Below are positions 37,632-48,704 of a stretch of DNA of 64,000 nt, piece by piece; position 1 is the stretch's first letter, and each line of letters opens with the position of its first letter. Origin of the DNA: Ananas comosus (Eukaryota > Streptophyta > Magnoliopsida > Poales > Bromeliaceae). The notes under the pieces are model-generated. The model did no database searches. It saw only the letters and a list, made by a program, of their open reading frames with translations, and was not told where the DNA came from. The stretch covers positions 5,569,156 through 5,633,155 of the forward strand of contig NC_033636.1 in assembly GCF_001540865.1 (NCBI RefSeq), in the 5' to 3' direction. The translations under genes were made by a program, and so were the position numbers.

Positions 37632-38300
37632 GCTAAATTATAGAAAACTCGCCCTTGTAATAACCCGCTTTTTCACTTTCCCTTCCTGACATTTAAAAAC
37701 CTACACTTTGCCCCCCCTGTAAAATAAAAAATGTGCACTTCACCCCCTACCGTTAGGGTTCCGTTAAAAAATATATTTTTATGCCGAAAATACCCCTCCG
37801 CAATCTCCCTGTTGCTTCGACTCCCTCCGGCTCACCACCTCGCCGCCGCCTCGCCGCCTAGCCTCCTCGCCGTCCTCCACTGCCTCGCCCTCACCCACAT
37901 CCCCTTCGCCGTCCTCCGTCGCCTCGCCTTCGCCTTCTTTGCCCTTCTCCTACTGTCGCCCACCTCGGTTTTCTCCTACTGTCGCCGAAATCGAGGGCGG
38001 CGAGGGTGCAGGAGGAGAAGGAGAGAAGGTGGAGAAGGAAATGGAGAGAAATTGCGGCCGATTGAGGTAGGAATCGCGACCGAACGAAGGGGCGGTTGAG
38101 GAAGATGGGGAAGAAGACGACAATGGCGAGGGGCAAAATGGTCATTTTACACACCGTAACCCTCCTGTGAACATTTTTCATTTTACAGGGGGACAAAGTG
38201 TATGTTTTTAGATGTCAGGGGGGGAAAGTGAAAAAGCGGGTTATTACAGGGGGAAAAGTGAAAAAGCGGGTTATTACAGGGGAGTTTTCTGTAATTGAGC
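37632..38300. mobile_element. Non-autonomous TIR element, about 670 bp, GC-rich interior
   Basis: Left end GCTAAATTATAGAAAACTCG, right end inverted GTTTTCTGTAATTGAGC. The inverted similarity continues for about 90 bases through TAATAACCCGCTTTTTCACT and the CCCCCTGTAAAAT blocks. The interior (37790-38090) is GC-rich with open frames but only Leu/Arg/Pro-rich peptides. A 30-base segment near the right end (38222-38281) is tandemly duplicated. Probably MULE-like. Confidence 0.65.
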
Positions 38301-38734
38301 CTTATCTTATATATAAATTATTATATAGTATATAATATAATTTTGAGTATAAAGTATAATTCTGAATATATTTAAATTATAAATATAGATAATGATGATG
38401 ATAATGATAATAATAATATATATAGATATAAAATTGTAATTATAATATATATAAATGGTAATTATTTATATAAATAATACATAAAATATAATAGAAGAAA
38501 ATTATATAAATTATTTTTTATTCAATTTTTTTTTTTCAACTGAACAAGTATGGTTAGAAAATTATTTTCTTTTCCTACAGATCAAACGCTAAAAAGCGTT
38601 AAAAAAAATTTTTGTGAAAATTTTTTTTCCACCGAAAATTATTTTCACAGTTTTACATATTACCTAGAAGACCCTAATTTTTTGAATTTAAGTAGGAAAG
38701 TTGATAAGATTAGCAGGAAAATAATGGTCATTAA
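38301..38734. other. AT-rich DNA, no gene seen
   Basis: AT-rich with simple ATG/ATA repeats. The part from 38550 resembles an inverted relative of the MITE-like end at 27655. Confidence 0.4.
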
Positions 38735-39332
38735 GGGCCTGTTTGATTTTTTGGAAAATAGTAGAAAATTAGTTTTTGAAGAAAAAAATTTTTTATTGAA
38801 TTTTTTTTTCTAGTTTTTGTTGTTCGGTTTGAAGGAAAAAAAAATATTTTTTCATTTATGCACGCTTGGTTGGTAAGAAAAAAAAAAGAAAAATAGTTTT
38901 TTATTTTTATTTTACTTGTTTGATTAGTTAATTATTTTGGTATATAAATATCTTCTACAAACGAAGGGTGAGATTACCGGCCTTTTAAAATTTAATATAA
39001 CTCACAACTCTTTATAATGTAAATAATAAATAATTAAAAACAGATAGGAGATTGAGGAGATAGAGATGACACTGGGAGATGGAGAAATTGACGGATTGGA
39101 TAGTAAACGTATATCAATATATTAGAACAGAGATTTTTTCTCTTTTTACTTAAAACGTTCATAAGAAAAGAAATTATTTTCTTTAAAAAAAATTAAAAAT
39201 GAAAAATAACTTTTCTCTGAAATATAAAAAAGAAAATTTTTAAAAAAATCTATTTTCTACCAACCAAAAAAACATAAAAAAATTACGCCTAAATTTTTTT
39301 TTTTAATACTTTTCAAGGAACCAAACATGCCC
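38735..39332. mobile_element. Tourist-like MITE, 598 bp, TSD TAA
   Basis: Begins GGGCCTGTTTGATTTTTTGG, ends GGAACCAAACATGCCC, flanked by TAA at 38732-38734 and 39333-39335. AT-rich, non-coding. Confidence 0.8.
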
Positions 39333-40138
39333 TAAATGAATAGCATGTAGAAATGACAAGTAATCCATGAACTTACTAGTAGAATTATACTGAAAAATTG
39401 AAAAGGGTACCTGTGCATCCCTAGTAGAGATGTAGATCTTACCCTCTTGAATTCAAGGGTTCACAAAGCCCTATTGGATTCTTAGTTAAAAAAATAGTAA
39501 AAACAAAAATTGCATTAGACTAGTGTGTTAATCTTAGCCACAAAAAAAAGGACTAGAGTGAAGGATTTACGAAATAGGTGTATAGTAGTAGCTAGGCCCA
39601 AGAAGTAGTCTTGTACTAAAAAATATTTTAGATGGTGATTAAGTCCAAAAAATTAAAAGTGTTAAACGTGTTAGAGTTAGAATAATTTTAAAATGGATAA
39701 CCCCCTGATAGGTGGAACGTCATAGTTAGCATCAGAGCTATTCATTAGTTGAAAATATGATATGAGTTTTGGCTGAGTCAGGGTCATACAGTGTTGCGCT
39801 GATGATTAGCTACGACTTTCCATAAAGTCGACTAAAACTAATAAGATGAGTCTCACATTATTTGGTACTAATGAGTATGCTTGAACTTGACGTTGACTTA
39901 AAAGGACTCACATTTTTTTATGCTTGTGAGTATGCTTAAGTCTTACGGAGACATCAGAGTTTAAAAGACAAAGAATGTGCACCCCAAGGATTTGGATTAG
40001 TCCTTATATATTAGTCCCTAAGGTATAATAGAACTAAAATTTTTTAAACCAGTTATAACATTTTAGGCGTGGCTAGATTAAAAAAATTAAGAGGATTAAA
40101 TATACTGGGATTAGAATATTTTCAAGATATGGGCGACC
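39333..40138. other. Non-coding DNA with a degenerate long repeat
   Basis: No gene. A segment around 39640-39720 (AATTAAAAGTGTTAAACGTG and following) resembles one at about 40075-40150, and the pair of GTATGCTT-centred segments at about 39873 and 39925 are also alike. This suggests an old duplication or a decayed element of unknown class. Confidence 0.35.
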
Positions 40139-40346
40139 CTTGGGAAGGAAAAATTCTAGAATGCAACGGGTATATTAGTGACGTGGCGTAACAAACCAAT
40201 CAAATTAATGCTTTTAAGAATATATGTCCCATCATGATTGTAAAAAAGTATTTTTATTATACTTTTGTTTGAAAAGAAGGAATGTGATTGGCTTGTTATT
40301 GATGACGTGGTGCAAGTGTGACAGTGTAGAATTCCTCCTTGGGAAG
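40139..40346. mobile_element. Foldback MITE-like element, about 200 bp
   Basis: GGGAAGGAAAAATTCTAGAA at the left mirrors TGTAGAATTCCTCCTTGGGA at the right, and GTGACGTGGCGTAACAAACC mirrors the segment around 40290-40315. Confidence 0.6.
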
Positions 40347-40411
40347 TGATACAAGGCAATTTAATGTTTAATGTTGACCCATCATTAAAATTTATGAAGT
40401 CTCATTTATAA

Positions 40412-40856
40412 ATTAATGGGAAAACTTCAAAAACCCCCCTGTAGTTTTATACTTTATCACTTTAGTACTCTGTGATTTAAAGTGTATCAAGTTAGTACCC
40501 TGTGATTTCTCACTTTATCATTTTAGTACTCTGTGGTTTAAAGTATATCAAGTTAGTACTTTGTGGTTTTGCACTTTATCACTTTAGTACCCTGTGGTTT
40601 TAATTTTGTATCAAATTAGTACCCTGTGGTTTTTAAACCAGAGGGTACTAAAGTGATAAAGTTAGAAACCACAGGGTACTAAAGTGATAAAGTGCAAAAC
40701 CATAAGGTACTAACTTGATACACTTTAAACCACAGGGTACTAAAGTGATAAAGTGATAAACTACAGGTTACTAACTTGATATATTTTAAACCACAGAATA
40801 CTAAAGTGAAAAAAATAAAACCACAAGGGGTTTTTTTTAAAATTTTCCCTAAATTA
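40412..40856. mobile_element. Foldback MITE with repeated internal units
   Basis: TTAATGGGAAAACTTCAAAA at the left and an inverted TTTTCCCTAAATTAA at the right. Each arm consists of several units of about 75 bases (CTTTATCACTTTAGTAC then AAGTGTATCAAGTTAGTAC), giving a nearly continuous hairpin centred near 40625. An expanded version of the element at 12914. Confidence 0.8.
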
Positions 40857-40986
40857 ATTATACAATATTTTGTAAGAGTGCATCTTGGATAAGGTAACAA
40901 AAGTACTGTGCATCTTTGATATGGTACAGAGACAAGAGTGAGACTAAGGTACTGTTAATAATATTAAATTTTTTTTTATACTATAA

Positions 40987-41426
40987 GGTATTGTTTGGTT
41001 CGAGGAGAAGGAAAAAGTGGCTATTTCAGGGATAGGTATAAATTGAGGTATAAGCGGGAATTAGATCAATTTTGCGTTTGGATAAGAAAATTTTTTTTAT
41101 ACTATATTAATACATATAAATAATATGTATTAATATAATACAATTAATAATTTTATAATAAAAATATTGTATTATAATATATAACATATTATATTTATAT
41201 AATTTAGTTTTAATTCAATTTATAATTTTAATTAAGTTTGAAATTAAGCATTGGAATAATGTTATTCCACTAAAATGGTGGAATAGCAAATCCCTTGCTA
41301 TTCTGGAATAACCGGGAATAGCAAGGGTTGACCGGGATAAAATATTCTGGTCAAATTTCATCCCATTTGACGGAATAGTGGGGATAACTTTCGTAATTCC
41401 CGCTTATCCTCCCAACCAAACGGGAA
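40987..41426. mobile_element. MITE-like element with TTTGGTT ends
   Basis: GGTATTGTTTGGTTCGAGG after TAA at the left; CCTCCCAACCAAACGGG at the right, imperfect inverted repeats. The right edge and target duplication are uncertain. Confidence 0.5.
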
Positions 41427-41854
41427 TTATTCTCATAATGGACCATCTATTTCGTTGGACGATAGGTGGATGATTCGTTATTCTCTTTATTTATTCCCTC
41501 GAATCCTTTGCGTACTCTATTAAACAATTCTACAAAGATTTATAAAATACATGTTTTGCCCAATTATAATAATAATATTGTGGTACTTTTTTTCTAATAT
41601 TATTGGAAGTAGAAGCAAATGTGCAATAGCTAATATAAGTTTTGGACCCGTTAAGTTCTAATTAAAAATTCTTCATAATTGAGTATGTCAATAAAAATTT
41701 ATAAAATATTTTATTTACAATATTAAAATTTATATTGAGTTGCCTAAAGAGAATATTCGATATCGGAGACTGCGTAACCGCAAAAGAACGAAAGAATATA
41801 AAGATATAATATTTTATTTTCTAATAATACTGTAAAAATATATCCCAATTTATT

Positions 41855-42019
41855 GAGTAGGGTTACTGTACTATTAAGAGCACAACAGCTCGTGTGCTTC
41901 TAAATTTCTAACCATATTTTTTCTCTCTCATTCTAATCATCTATCAAAATTGATAATAGATAGTTAAAACTTATAAGCACACGGATTGTTGTACTCCTAA
42001 TCCTACGGTAGCTCTACTC
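41855..42019. mobile_element. Foldback MITE, Micron-like relative
   Basis: GAGTAGGGTTACTGTACT and GTGTGCTT at the left mirror AAGCACACGG and GGTAGCTCTACTC at the right. No TA tract beside it here. Confidence 0.6.
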
Positions 42020-42439
42020 CAATCTATTTATTTATGAGAGATTAAAAAAAAAACTATATTTTTATTACATTTTCTATAATCGGCCAATTTGCATAAAAAA
42101 TCCACTTATTTTGGGCTTTTGCAAAATCGGATCACCTTTTTCGTTTTTGCAAATTCGGTCCACTTTTTGAGCAAACTGACCAAAATACCCTTATTACTTT
42201 TTCTCTTTTCTCTTTCTCTCTCCTCTTCGTTCTCTCGTTCTTTTTTTTTTTTCGCCGAAAAAAAAAAGCGAAGGCCAGGCGGGCGCGCCGCCGGAGCACC
42301 GCCAGGCGGGCTCTTCTTCTTCTTCTTCCTGCAGGAGCAATTTTTTTTTCTCGTTTTCTTTTCCTTCTTCTTCTTCCTCCTGCTGGAGCACTTTTTTTTT
42401 TTTTCCCTCTTCTTCTTCTTCTTCTTCCTCCCGCGCCGC

Positions 42440-42583
42440 CCCTCGTCGGCTTCTTCGACCGCACCCACGACCTCGACCCCGCGCGCCGCGAGTGGGTCTA
42501 CGGCATGCGTCGCGACCGCTACTCCATCCTCCTCGCCAAGTTCCTGCTCTTCCCCGTGCCGCTCCTCCGCCGCTACAGCTGAG
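42440..42583 (+). pseudogene. Exon-like fragment captured in the Pack-MULE-like element
   Basis: A frame of about 45 codons ending in a TGA (42581-42583) has normal protein-like composition (for example RREWVYGMRRDRYSILLAKF), unlike the low-complexity frames around it. The first codons overlap the TIR. I do not recognise the parent family. Confidence 0.4.
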
Positions 42584-42751
42584 CCCCCGAGCTCGCCCCC
42601 GCGCGCCGCGTCGTCGAGCTCGCCCCCGCGCGCCGCTCCTCCCCCGCTGAGCCCCCGAGCTCGTCCCCGCGCGCCGTGGGGAGGTGGTGGGAGAGGGTGA
42701 CCGGGATGGAGTGGGCCCCGTACGTGCCGCACGTGAGGGGAGGGAAGGGGG

Positions 42752-42893
42752 CAATGGTGCACCATTACACCATTAATGGTGTAATTTCATGGTGTAATGG
42801 TGCAACATTAATGGTGTAATGGTGCAATGGTGCACCATTACACCATGAAATTACACCATTAATGGTGTAATGGTGCACCATTACACCATGGAA
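42752..42893. repeat. Palindrome cluster of ATGGTG/CACCAT units
   Basis: Roughly 140 bases made almost wholly of ACCATTAATGGT, GGTGCACC and GGTGTAAT motifs, forming several nested perfect palindromes. A related, looser set lies at 43425-43510, so the pair may bracket a nested insertion (42894-43424). Confidence 0.8.
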
Positions 42894-42991
42894 GAAAGAC
42901 GTAAGTACAGCGCGCCGCAATCGGTGCATCCGGCGCCGCCGCCGCGGTGCATCGGCGCCCCGCGCCGCACCCGGCTTGCTCCGTGGCTGCG

Positions 42992-43429
42992 TTACGCCGT
43001 GCCAGGCAAGCAGGATCGTCCGCGGATAGCGCCTCCCCCGCCGGACGGCGACTGCTCGATTGTGGCGTCGTGCGGCCACGGCCCGGGGTGCTCGATGTCG
43101 GCGCCGGCTCCAAGCAGCAGCTGGACGAGGTCGGCGCCCTGCGCGTATGGCCGAAGTGCAGTCAGGGCGAGCGACGGCAGCGCCGGCGTCGGCTGGGCGC
43201 ACTCCGGTTTCGCTTCGCTCAGCCGCCCGCCGCCGCGTACGACACTCGCAGCTCTTCTCCGCTGCGCGCCGCCGACAAGCTTGCGACCGACGCCGCGGCG
43301 GATGAGCGGCGGGAGGAGGTGTGCATCGCTCGGTCGTCGAACGTGGACGTCCCCAGGTGGATGCGGCGTGACTTGAGCTCGTCGGCGGAAAATAAAAAAA
43401 AAAAAGCGTCTATGTGCAATCGGTACCAT
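42992..43429 (-). pseudogene. Ankyrin-like fragment within the Pack-MULE-like element
   Basis: The minus-strand frame contains ADLVQLLLGAGADIE, which fits the second helix and turn of an ankyrin repeat. The rest of the 145-codon frame is GC-driven low complexity, and no second repeat is evident. Possibly a captured exon piece; a chance match cannot be excluded. Confidence 0.3.
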
Positions 43430-44832
43430 TATGGTTGTAATTTTTCAACCATTAATGGTTTAACCGATTACCCATTAATGGTGTTAATGGTCCTGTAATG
43501 GCCTGGACATTACCAATCATTACAAAGCCTGCGCTGCTCTTGTTATCTCACGCCGCGCATTCTGCCGCGTGCACGGCCTCGCCAGCCTCCGACCTGGCCC
43601 CGCGACGCGAGAAGAGGCGCCTGCCTCGTGGGTCGCGCATCCGTTGACGATGGACTGGGTCATTGGAGACGACGGAAGAACCACTCCGTGTCGGTGACCT
43701 CCTCCTCCACCACGCTCGTCCGGCCGCCCTCGCCCCGCGCCGACGCCGGGAGATAAGGTGAGTTGTAGCTCGCGGATAGCGCGCTTGCGGTTGTTCCTGC
43801 TATGCTGCGGGGGGCGGCTGGGACGTTGGACTTAGGGGGACGTCGGGCTCAGGCGAGTGTCAGGCGGCAATGGGGCGGCGCGTTCAGGGCTCTCGGCGAT
43901 GGCGACGGTTGTAGACGCGGTTTCTGCTTGGGGTGGGTTTCACGACCGCTGCGGCGGCGGGAGAGGTATAGAAGAGGGCTCAGCTCTGCTCCTCTCTTGG
44001 TATACCTTCCGGCGCTGCTTTCGGCGGTGGAAGAGGAGGAGGGGTTTATCTCTCTCCTTTTTCCCATTTTATGGCCGGCCGCTCCCTTCTGGTTATGGTG
44101 GGAGGAGAGGCGGGGTCGTCGTGGGCTGCGGTGCGAGTGCTGAGAGGAGGAAGTGGGTTGCGTTCGGCTGCGCTTTCTATCAATCTTACGGCTCGTATAT
44201 CAACCCTTGCTGAGATTCTGCGGCGTTTTTCCTGAGGTTCTCTGCCTCCTCTTCTATCGTCCGGCTGGGCGGCTCCGCTGGCGCCGAAGAAGCCGACGAG
44301 GGGCGGCGCGGGGCCGGAGCGGGAGGAAGAAGAAGAAGAAGAAGAGGGAAAAAAAAAAAGAAGCTCCAGCTGAAGGAAAAAGAAGAAGAAAAAGAAAAAG
44401 AGAAAAAAAATTTGCTCCTGCAGGAAGAAGAAGAAGAAGAAGAGCCCGCCTGGCGGTGCTCCGGCGGCGTGCCCGCCTAGCCTTCGCTATTTTTTTTCGA
44501 CGAAAAAAAAAAGAACGAGAGAACGAAGAGGAGAGAGAAAGAAGAAAGAGAAAAAGTAATAAGGGTATTTTGGTCAGTTTGTTGAAAAAACGGACCGAAT
44601 TTGCAAAAACGAAAAAGATGACCCAATTTTACAAAAGTCCAAAATAAGTGAATTTTTTATGCAAAAAGGCCTTTCTAATCAGATGTAAAGTCATTATCTA
44701 GCAATTCGCCACATGATTTTAATGGATGCCGCACTCATTTGGATTTCGTTGCCCACTTTGTCAAAGAAGCTATGATTACGTTCCACACCCACCGATCGAG
44801 TTCTTTTTTCTTTCTTTTTTTTTTTTTTTATT

Positions 44833-45184
44833 AATCTTCAAATATTATCATGTAATTTCACACTTTTTTATTTTAATATCCTATAATTTAAAGTGTATTA
44901 ATTTAGTAGCCTATAATTTTATTTTATTTTTTTTGTTATTTTCTCCATTATTTTTTTTATTAAATCAGTGACAAAGTTAAAATTAAAAAATTATTAAGTT
45001 AATATTTGAGAAATCTAGATAAAATATTTAAAGTTTTTTTAATATAATTTAATAAAATATTAATCGAGTCGCTGACGAAAAAAAAAAAAAGAAGAAGTTA
45101 CAGAATATTAAATTGATATAATTTTAAATCATAGTGTATTAAAATAAGAAAGTGCAAAAAATTGTATGGATGATATTTAAAGTT
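44833..45184. mobile_element. Foldback MITE, 'ACTTCAAATAC' family, third copy
   Basis: AATCTTCAAATATTATCATG at the left mirrors GGATGATATTTAAAGTTT at the right. Internal mirror ATAATTTAAAGTGTATTAA. Confidence 0.65.
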
Positions 45185-46046
45185 TACTTTTTCAAAAAAA
45201 TAAGATTAGAAACTAAGATTTAAAGCACAACACGAGAGGGAATCTTTTGGGTCGCGATTGATTGAGTGGTGACCGTTGGATTAATCAAATCAATAATTAA
45301 CTTGTCGGAAGATATGTAGACATGGAGGGGGCAATTACTTTATGAAGCTGCTCAATTTCCTTCTCCTTTTAATTAGAGCAATAATTCCACCTGTACATGT
45401 CATAGTTGTAAGATTTATTACACTTTAGTCCCTACTTATTAAAGATTATTATTTTATTTTATTAATTTTTGTTAAATTACTAAAAATTTGTAAGAGATTC
45501 TTAAACTTTAGAATCATATATAGAGTACACAAGATTTACATCTTAGATAGGAGAGTAGAAGCAGTAGATTTCCTTTAATTAAGAGTACATTAGAATAATA
45601 ATTCAAGCTTAATTTAAAATTTAGTGAGAGATAGAGTATCTCCAAATTATTTATTGATTATATTTAAAAAGTTTATGTAATTAGAGTAGGATTTGTAATT
45701 ATCCAAAATAAAAGTTAAATTTATTATCTATTATGATTTGATAGCTATATGTAGTTAGACATGAATTAATCAAATAAATAAACCACCTTAGACATAACTG
45801 TATAAGGCCGAGTGTGTCGTCCAGAGTATAATTAAATGTCTTTTATTAATAAAATATTAGTTTAATTTTCTTCTTTTCCCAATATCTTTTCTCTATATTA
45901 TATTTTATTCAATTTTAGATTCTTGGTTACATAATTAATATTAACATAAGTAATATTTTTAATAATTGGTGTAAGAAAAAATCACGCTTTCAATAGAGAA
46001 ATGCTACCTGTACGGTTATTAGTTTCTAGGTATATATAAATATTAA
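45185..46046. other. AT-rich DNA, no gene seen
   Basis: No repeat structure or coding potential recognised. Confidence 0.4.
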
Positions 46047-46650
46047 GGGCGTGTTTGGTTCGAAATCGGAGTCGGAATCGGAATCAAAATAAGCTGGAAT
46101 CGGAATCGGAATGACTCATTATCTAATTTTGTTTGGTTCATCACTTGAATCAGAATCGGAATAAATCATTCCCATTATCGGTGTTTAGTTCAGGTGGATA
46201 TAAAAAGCGTAATCAAATTAATATACTAACATTATTTTTATAGTATATTAATTTAAATTCAAATTAAAAATTAAATATTAAAAATTTACATCAAAATTTT
46301 GAAATAATGTCAAAATTTTAAATATATTTTTTTTTTAAAAAAATTAAACTTTGAAGTTGAGTGGATAATTCAAAATATGAAATTAAATTTTAATTTATTC
46401 AAATTCAAACTTAAAATTACAATTTAAATTTTAATTTGAATCCATAAATTTAATTTAAGTTTGAAATAAAATTTGAATAAAACTTTATATAAATTAAAAT
46501 TTAATTTAAATTCAAATTCATAAGTTAGATTCGAAATACTTGATTAAATTTTAATTTTTAATTTAAGTTTAAATTAAAATTTAAAATTATATATTTAATT
46601 TTTAAATTTTAACTCATATTTTAATTAAAAAAGTTGAAAAAATAAATTTA

Positions 46651-46675
46651 NNNNNNNNNNNNNNNNNNNNNNNNN
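46651..46675. other. Assembly gap, 25 N
   Basis: A run of exactly 25 N directly after MITE sequence that reappears at 48051. Confidence 1.
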
Positions 46676-46677
46676 TA

Positions 46678-46732
<55 letters not shown>

Positions 46733-46733
<1 letters not shown>

Positions 46734-46955
46734 CCGGCTGGGATACTATCGATAGCAGCAAAGATTTGGTGCTATCGAGTTTTCCACCGTTAGATTTAAC
46801 CCTTTGATTATTTTTACCTGTTAGATTATACTATTCAACCAACCACCCACTCAACCCTAGGGGCCGACATCATCCTAACCGCATATTTCTTAATACAATG
46901 GCTAAAAATTTATAAGCACCAATAACTTGGTACTTTTAAAAATATAGGAGCTCAA
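46733..46955. mobile_element. Foldback MITE, relative of 16871-17103
   Basis: CCGGCTGGGATACTATCGAT at the left after (CT)n(TA)n; inner region shares CCAACCACCCACTCAACCC with the copy at 16871. Confidence 0.6.
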
Positions 46956-47043
46956 TTTATGTATATGTATATATGTATATATGTACATATATATTTATAT
47001 GTATGTATATACATATTTATATGTACATGTGTACATGTACATA

Positions 47044-47086
<43 letters not shown>

Positions 47087-47089
<3 letters not shown>

Positions 47090-47490
47090 TGAGGCTACTA
47101 TACTTCTAGAAGTATGGAGCCTTTCGTGCTTCTAGGTCGTTTTTCATGTTGCGACTTTCGAATCGTCGATCGGCTCCATTAAACTTGATCTAGAGTATTT
47201 GAAGTATCTAGAAGTAAATTATACGATTTTTCGATATTATTTGCCTAGTGAATGAAGGGGCTCAAAATCAACNNNNNNNNNNNNNNNNNNNNNNNNNNNN
47301 NNNNNNNNNNNNNNNNAGCCCATTCGATCACTAGGCAAATGATATCAAAAAATAATAAAATTTATTTTCTGGGTACTCTAAATACTCTAGATCAAGTTTA
47401 ACGGAACCGATCGACGATTCGAAAGTCGCAACATCGAAAACGAGATGGAAGCACGGAAGGCTCCGTGCTTTCGATAGCATAGTAGCCTCA

Positions 47491-47492
<2 letters not shown>
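47087..47492. mobile_element. Foldback MITE with its hairpin centre unsequenced
   Basis: GAGTGAGGCTACTATACTTC at the left mirrors GATAGCATAGTAGCCTCACTC at the right, with TA tracts on both sides. The loop is replaced by N at 47273-47316. Confidence 0.75.
47273..47316. other. Assembly gap, 44 N
   Basis: The gap lies exactly at the centre of a foldback element. Confidence 1.
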
Positions 47493-47529
<37 letters not shown>

Positions 47530-47756
47530 AAACCTTCGATGCAGCATTATACGCTGTTGAAATTCGACGGTCTCGTTCCTTAGTCCAGTATCGATACCTT
47601 CGATACCTTCTACCATAATACGAGTTGCAAACCTTCGTGATCCTGAATATGTCTATCAATTCCTTTTCATATGTTGATAACAGATAGACCCCCAGACGGG
47701 CATGCAACCTTAGACGGGCATTCTTTGGGATCAGAAGGAAGACTATATATATATAT

Positions 47757-48050
47757 NNNNNNNNNNNNNNNNNNNNNNNNNNNNNNNNNNNNNNNNNNNN
47801 NNNNNNNNNNNNNNNNNNNNNNNNNNNNNNNNNNNNNNNNNNNNNNNNNNNNNNNNNNNNNNNNNNNNNNNNNNNNNNNNNNNNNNNNNNNNNNNNNNNN
47901 NNNNNNNNNNNNNNNNNNNNNNNNNNNNNNNNNNNNNNNNNNNNNNNNNNNNNNNNNNNNNNNNNNNNNNNNNNNNNNNNNNNNNNNNNNNNNNNNNNNN
48001 NNNNNNNNNNNNNNNNNNNNNNNNNNNNNNNNNNNNNNNNNNNNNNNNNN
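47757..48050. other. Assembly gap, 294 N
   Basis: Begins in a short TA run. Sequence before it (47520-47750) is non-repetitive and unrecognised; sequence after it re-enters the Tourist-like MITE. Confidence 1.
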
Positions 48051-48704
48051 ATTTATTCAAATTCAAACTTAAAATTACAATTTAAATTTTAATTTGAATC
48101 CATAAATTTAATTTAAGTTTGAAATAAAATTTGAATAAAACTTTATATAAATTAAAATTTAATTTAAATTCAAATTTATAAGTTAGATTCGAAATACTTG
48201 ATTAAATTTTAATTTTTAATTTAAGTTTAAATTAAAATTTAAAATTATATATTTAATTTTTAAATTTTAACTCATATTTTAATTAAAAACGTTGAAAAAA
48301 TAAATTTAATCCGAATAAATATCCATTCCGTTCGGATTCAACTTTCAATCTGGCCTAAAAAAGAGGTGATTGGGAGATTCCCATTCCACTCCTGTATCGG
48401 AATCGAAATGGGACTCCCGTGTACGAAACACCCACAAATGGATTTACCCATTCCGATTCCGATTCAAGCGTGAAAAAGAAGCGAACCAAACACGCCCTAA
48501 GTTTTACTCGTTCCATTCAAAGCGAGTAAAATCAAATATTTTGTATTGACCCAAAGTATACAAATTTAAATTTTTGAACAAATTCAGTAGTTACGTAAAA
48601 ATAGATAACCTTATAAAATGATGTTTTTATCATTAAACATTTTTATAAGGCAAAATATTAGTACATTTATTTTTTTATTTTTTAATTAGAATATTTTGGT
48701 ATGG

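Larger units (their letters stand above)
42084..44671. mobile_element. Pack-MULE-like element, 2588 bp, TIRs of about 380 bp
   Basis: Ends are GGCCAATTTGCATAAAAAAT and the inverted ATTTTTTATGCAAAAAGGCC. The inverted similarity runs 42084-42458 against 44283-44671, including CTTCTTCTTCTTCCTGCAGG. The right flank is TTTCTAATC and the left flank is TTTCTATAATC, consistent with a 9-base Mutator-type target duplication that later gained two bases. The interior is GC-rich with exon-like pieces and no transposase, as in Pack-MULEs. Confidence 0.75.
46047..48497. mobile_element. Tourist-like MITE split by a gapped insert, TSD TAA (inverted-repeat arm 1)
   Basis: Starts GGGCGTGTTTGGTTCG and ends CGAACCAAACACGCCC, with TAA on both sides (46044-46046 and 48498-48500). 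The MITE itself is about 800 bp (46047-46650 plus 48309-48497). Between these lies a 1.4 kb block with N gaps, bounded by 258-base direct copies of MITE sequence (46393-46650 and 48051-48308). Confidence 0.75.

Noticed and set aside
40156..40359. Minus-strand 67-codon frame
   Set aside because: Lies in a foldback element, no recognisable domain.
42089..42765. Frames of 186-219 codons across the Pack-MULE-like TIR and interior
   Set aside because: Mostly poly-Lys/poly-Phe from CTT/AAG repeats in the TIR; only the short 42440-42583 frame looks protein-like.
47671..48072. 133-codon frame of mostly unknown residues
   Set aside because: It runs through a 294-base N gap.
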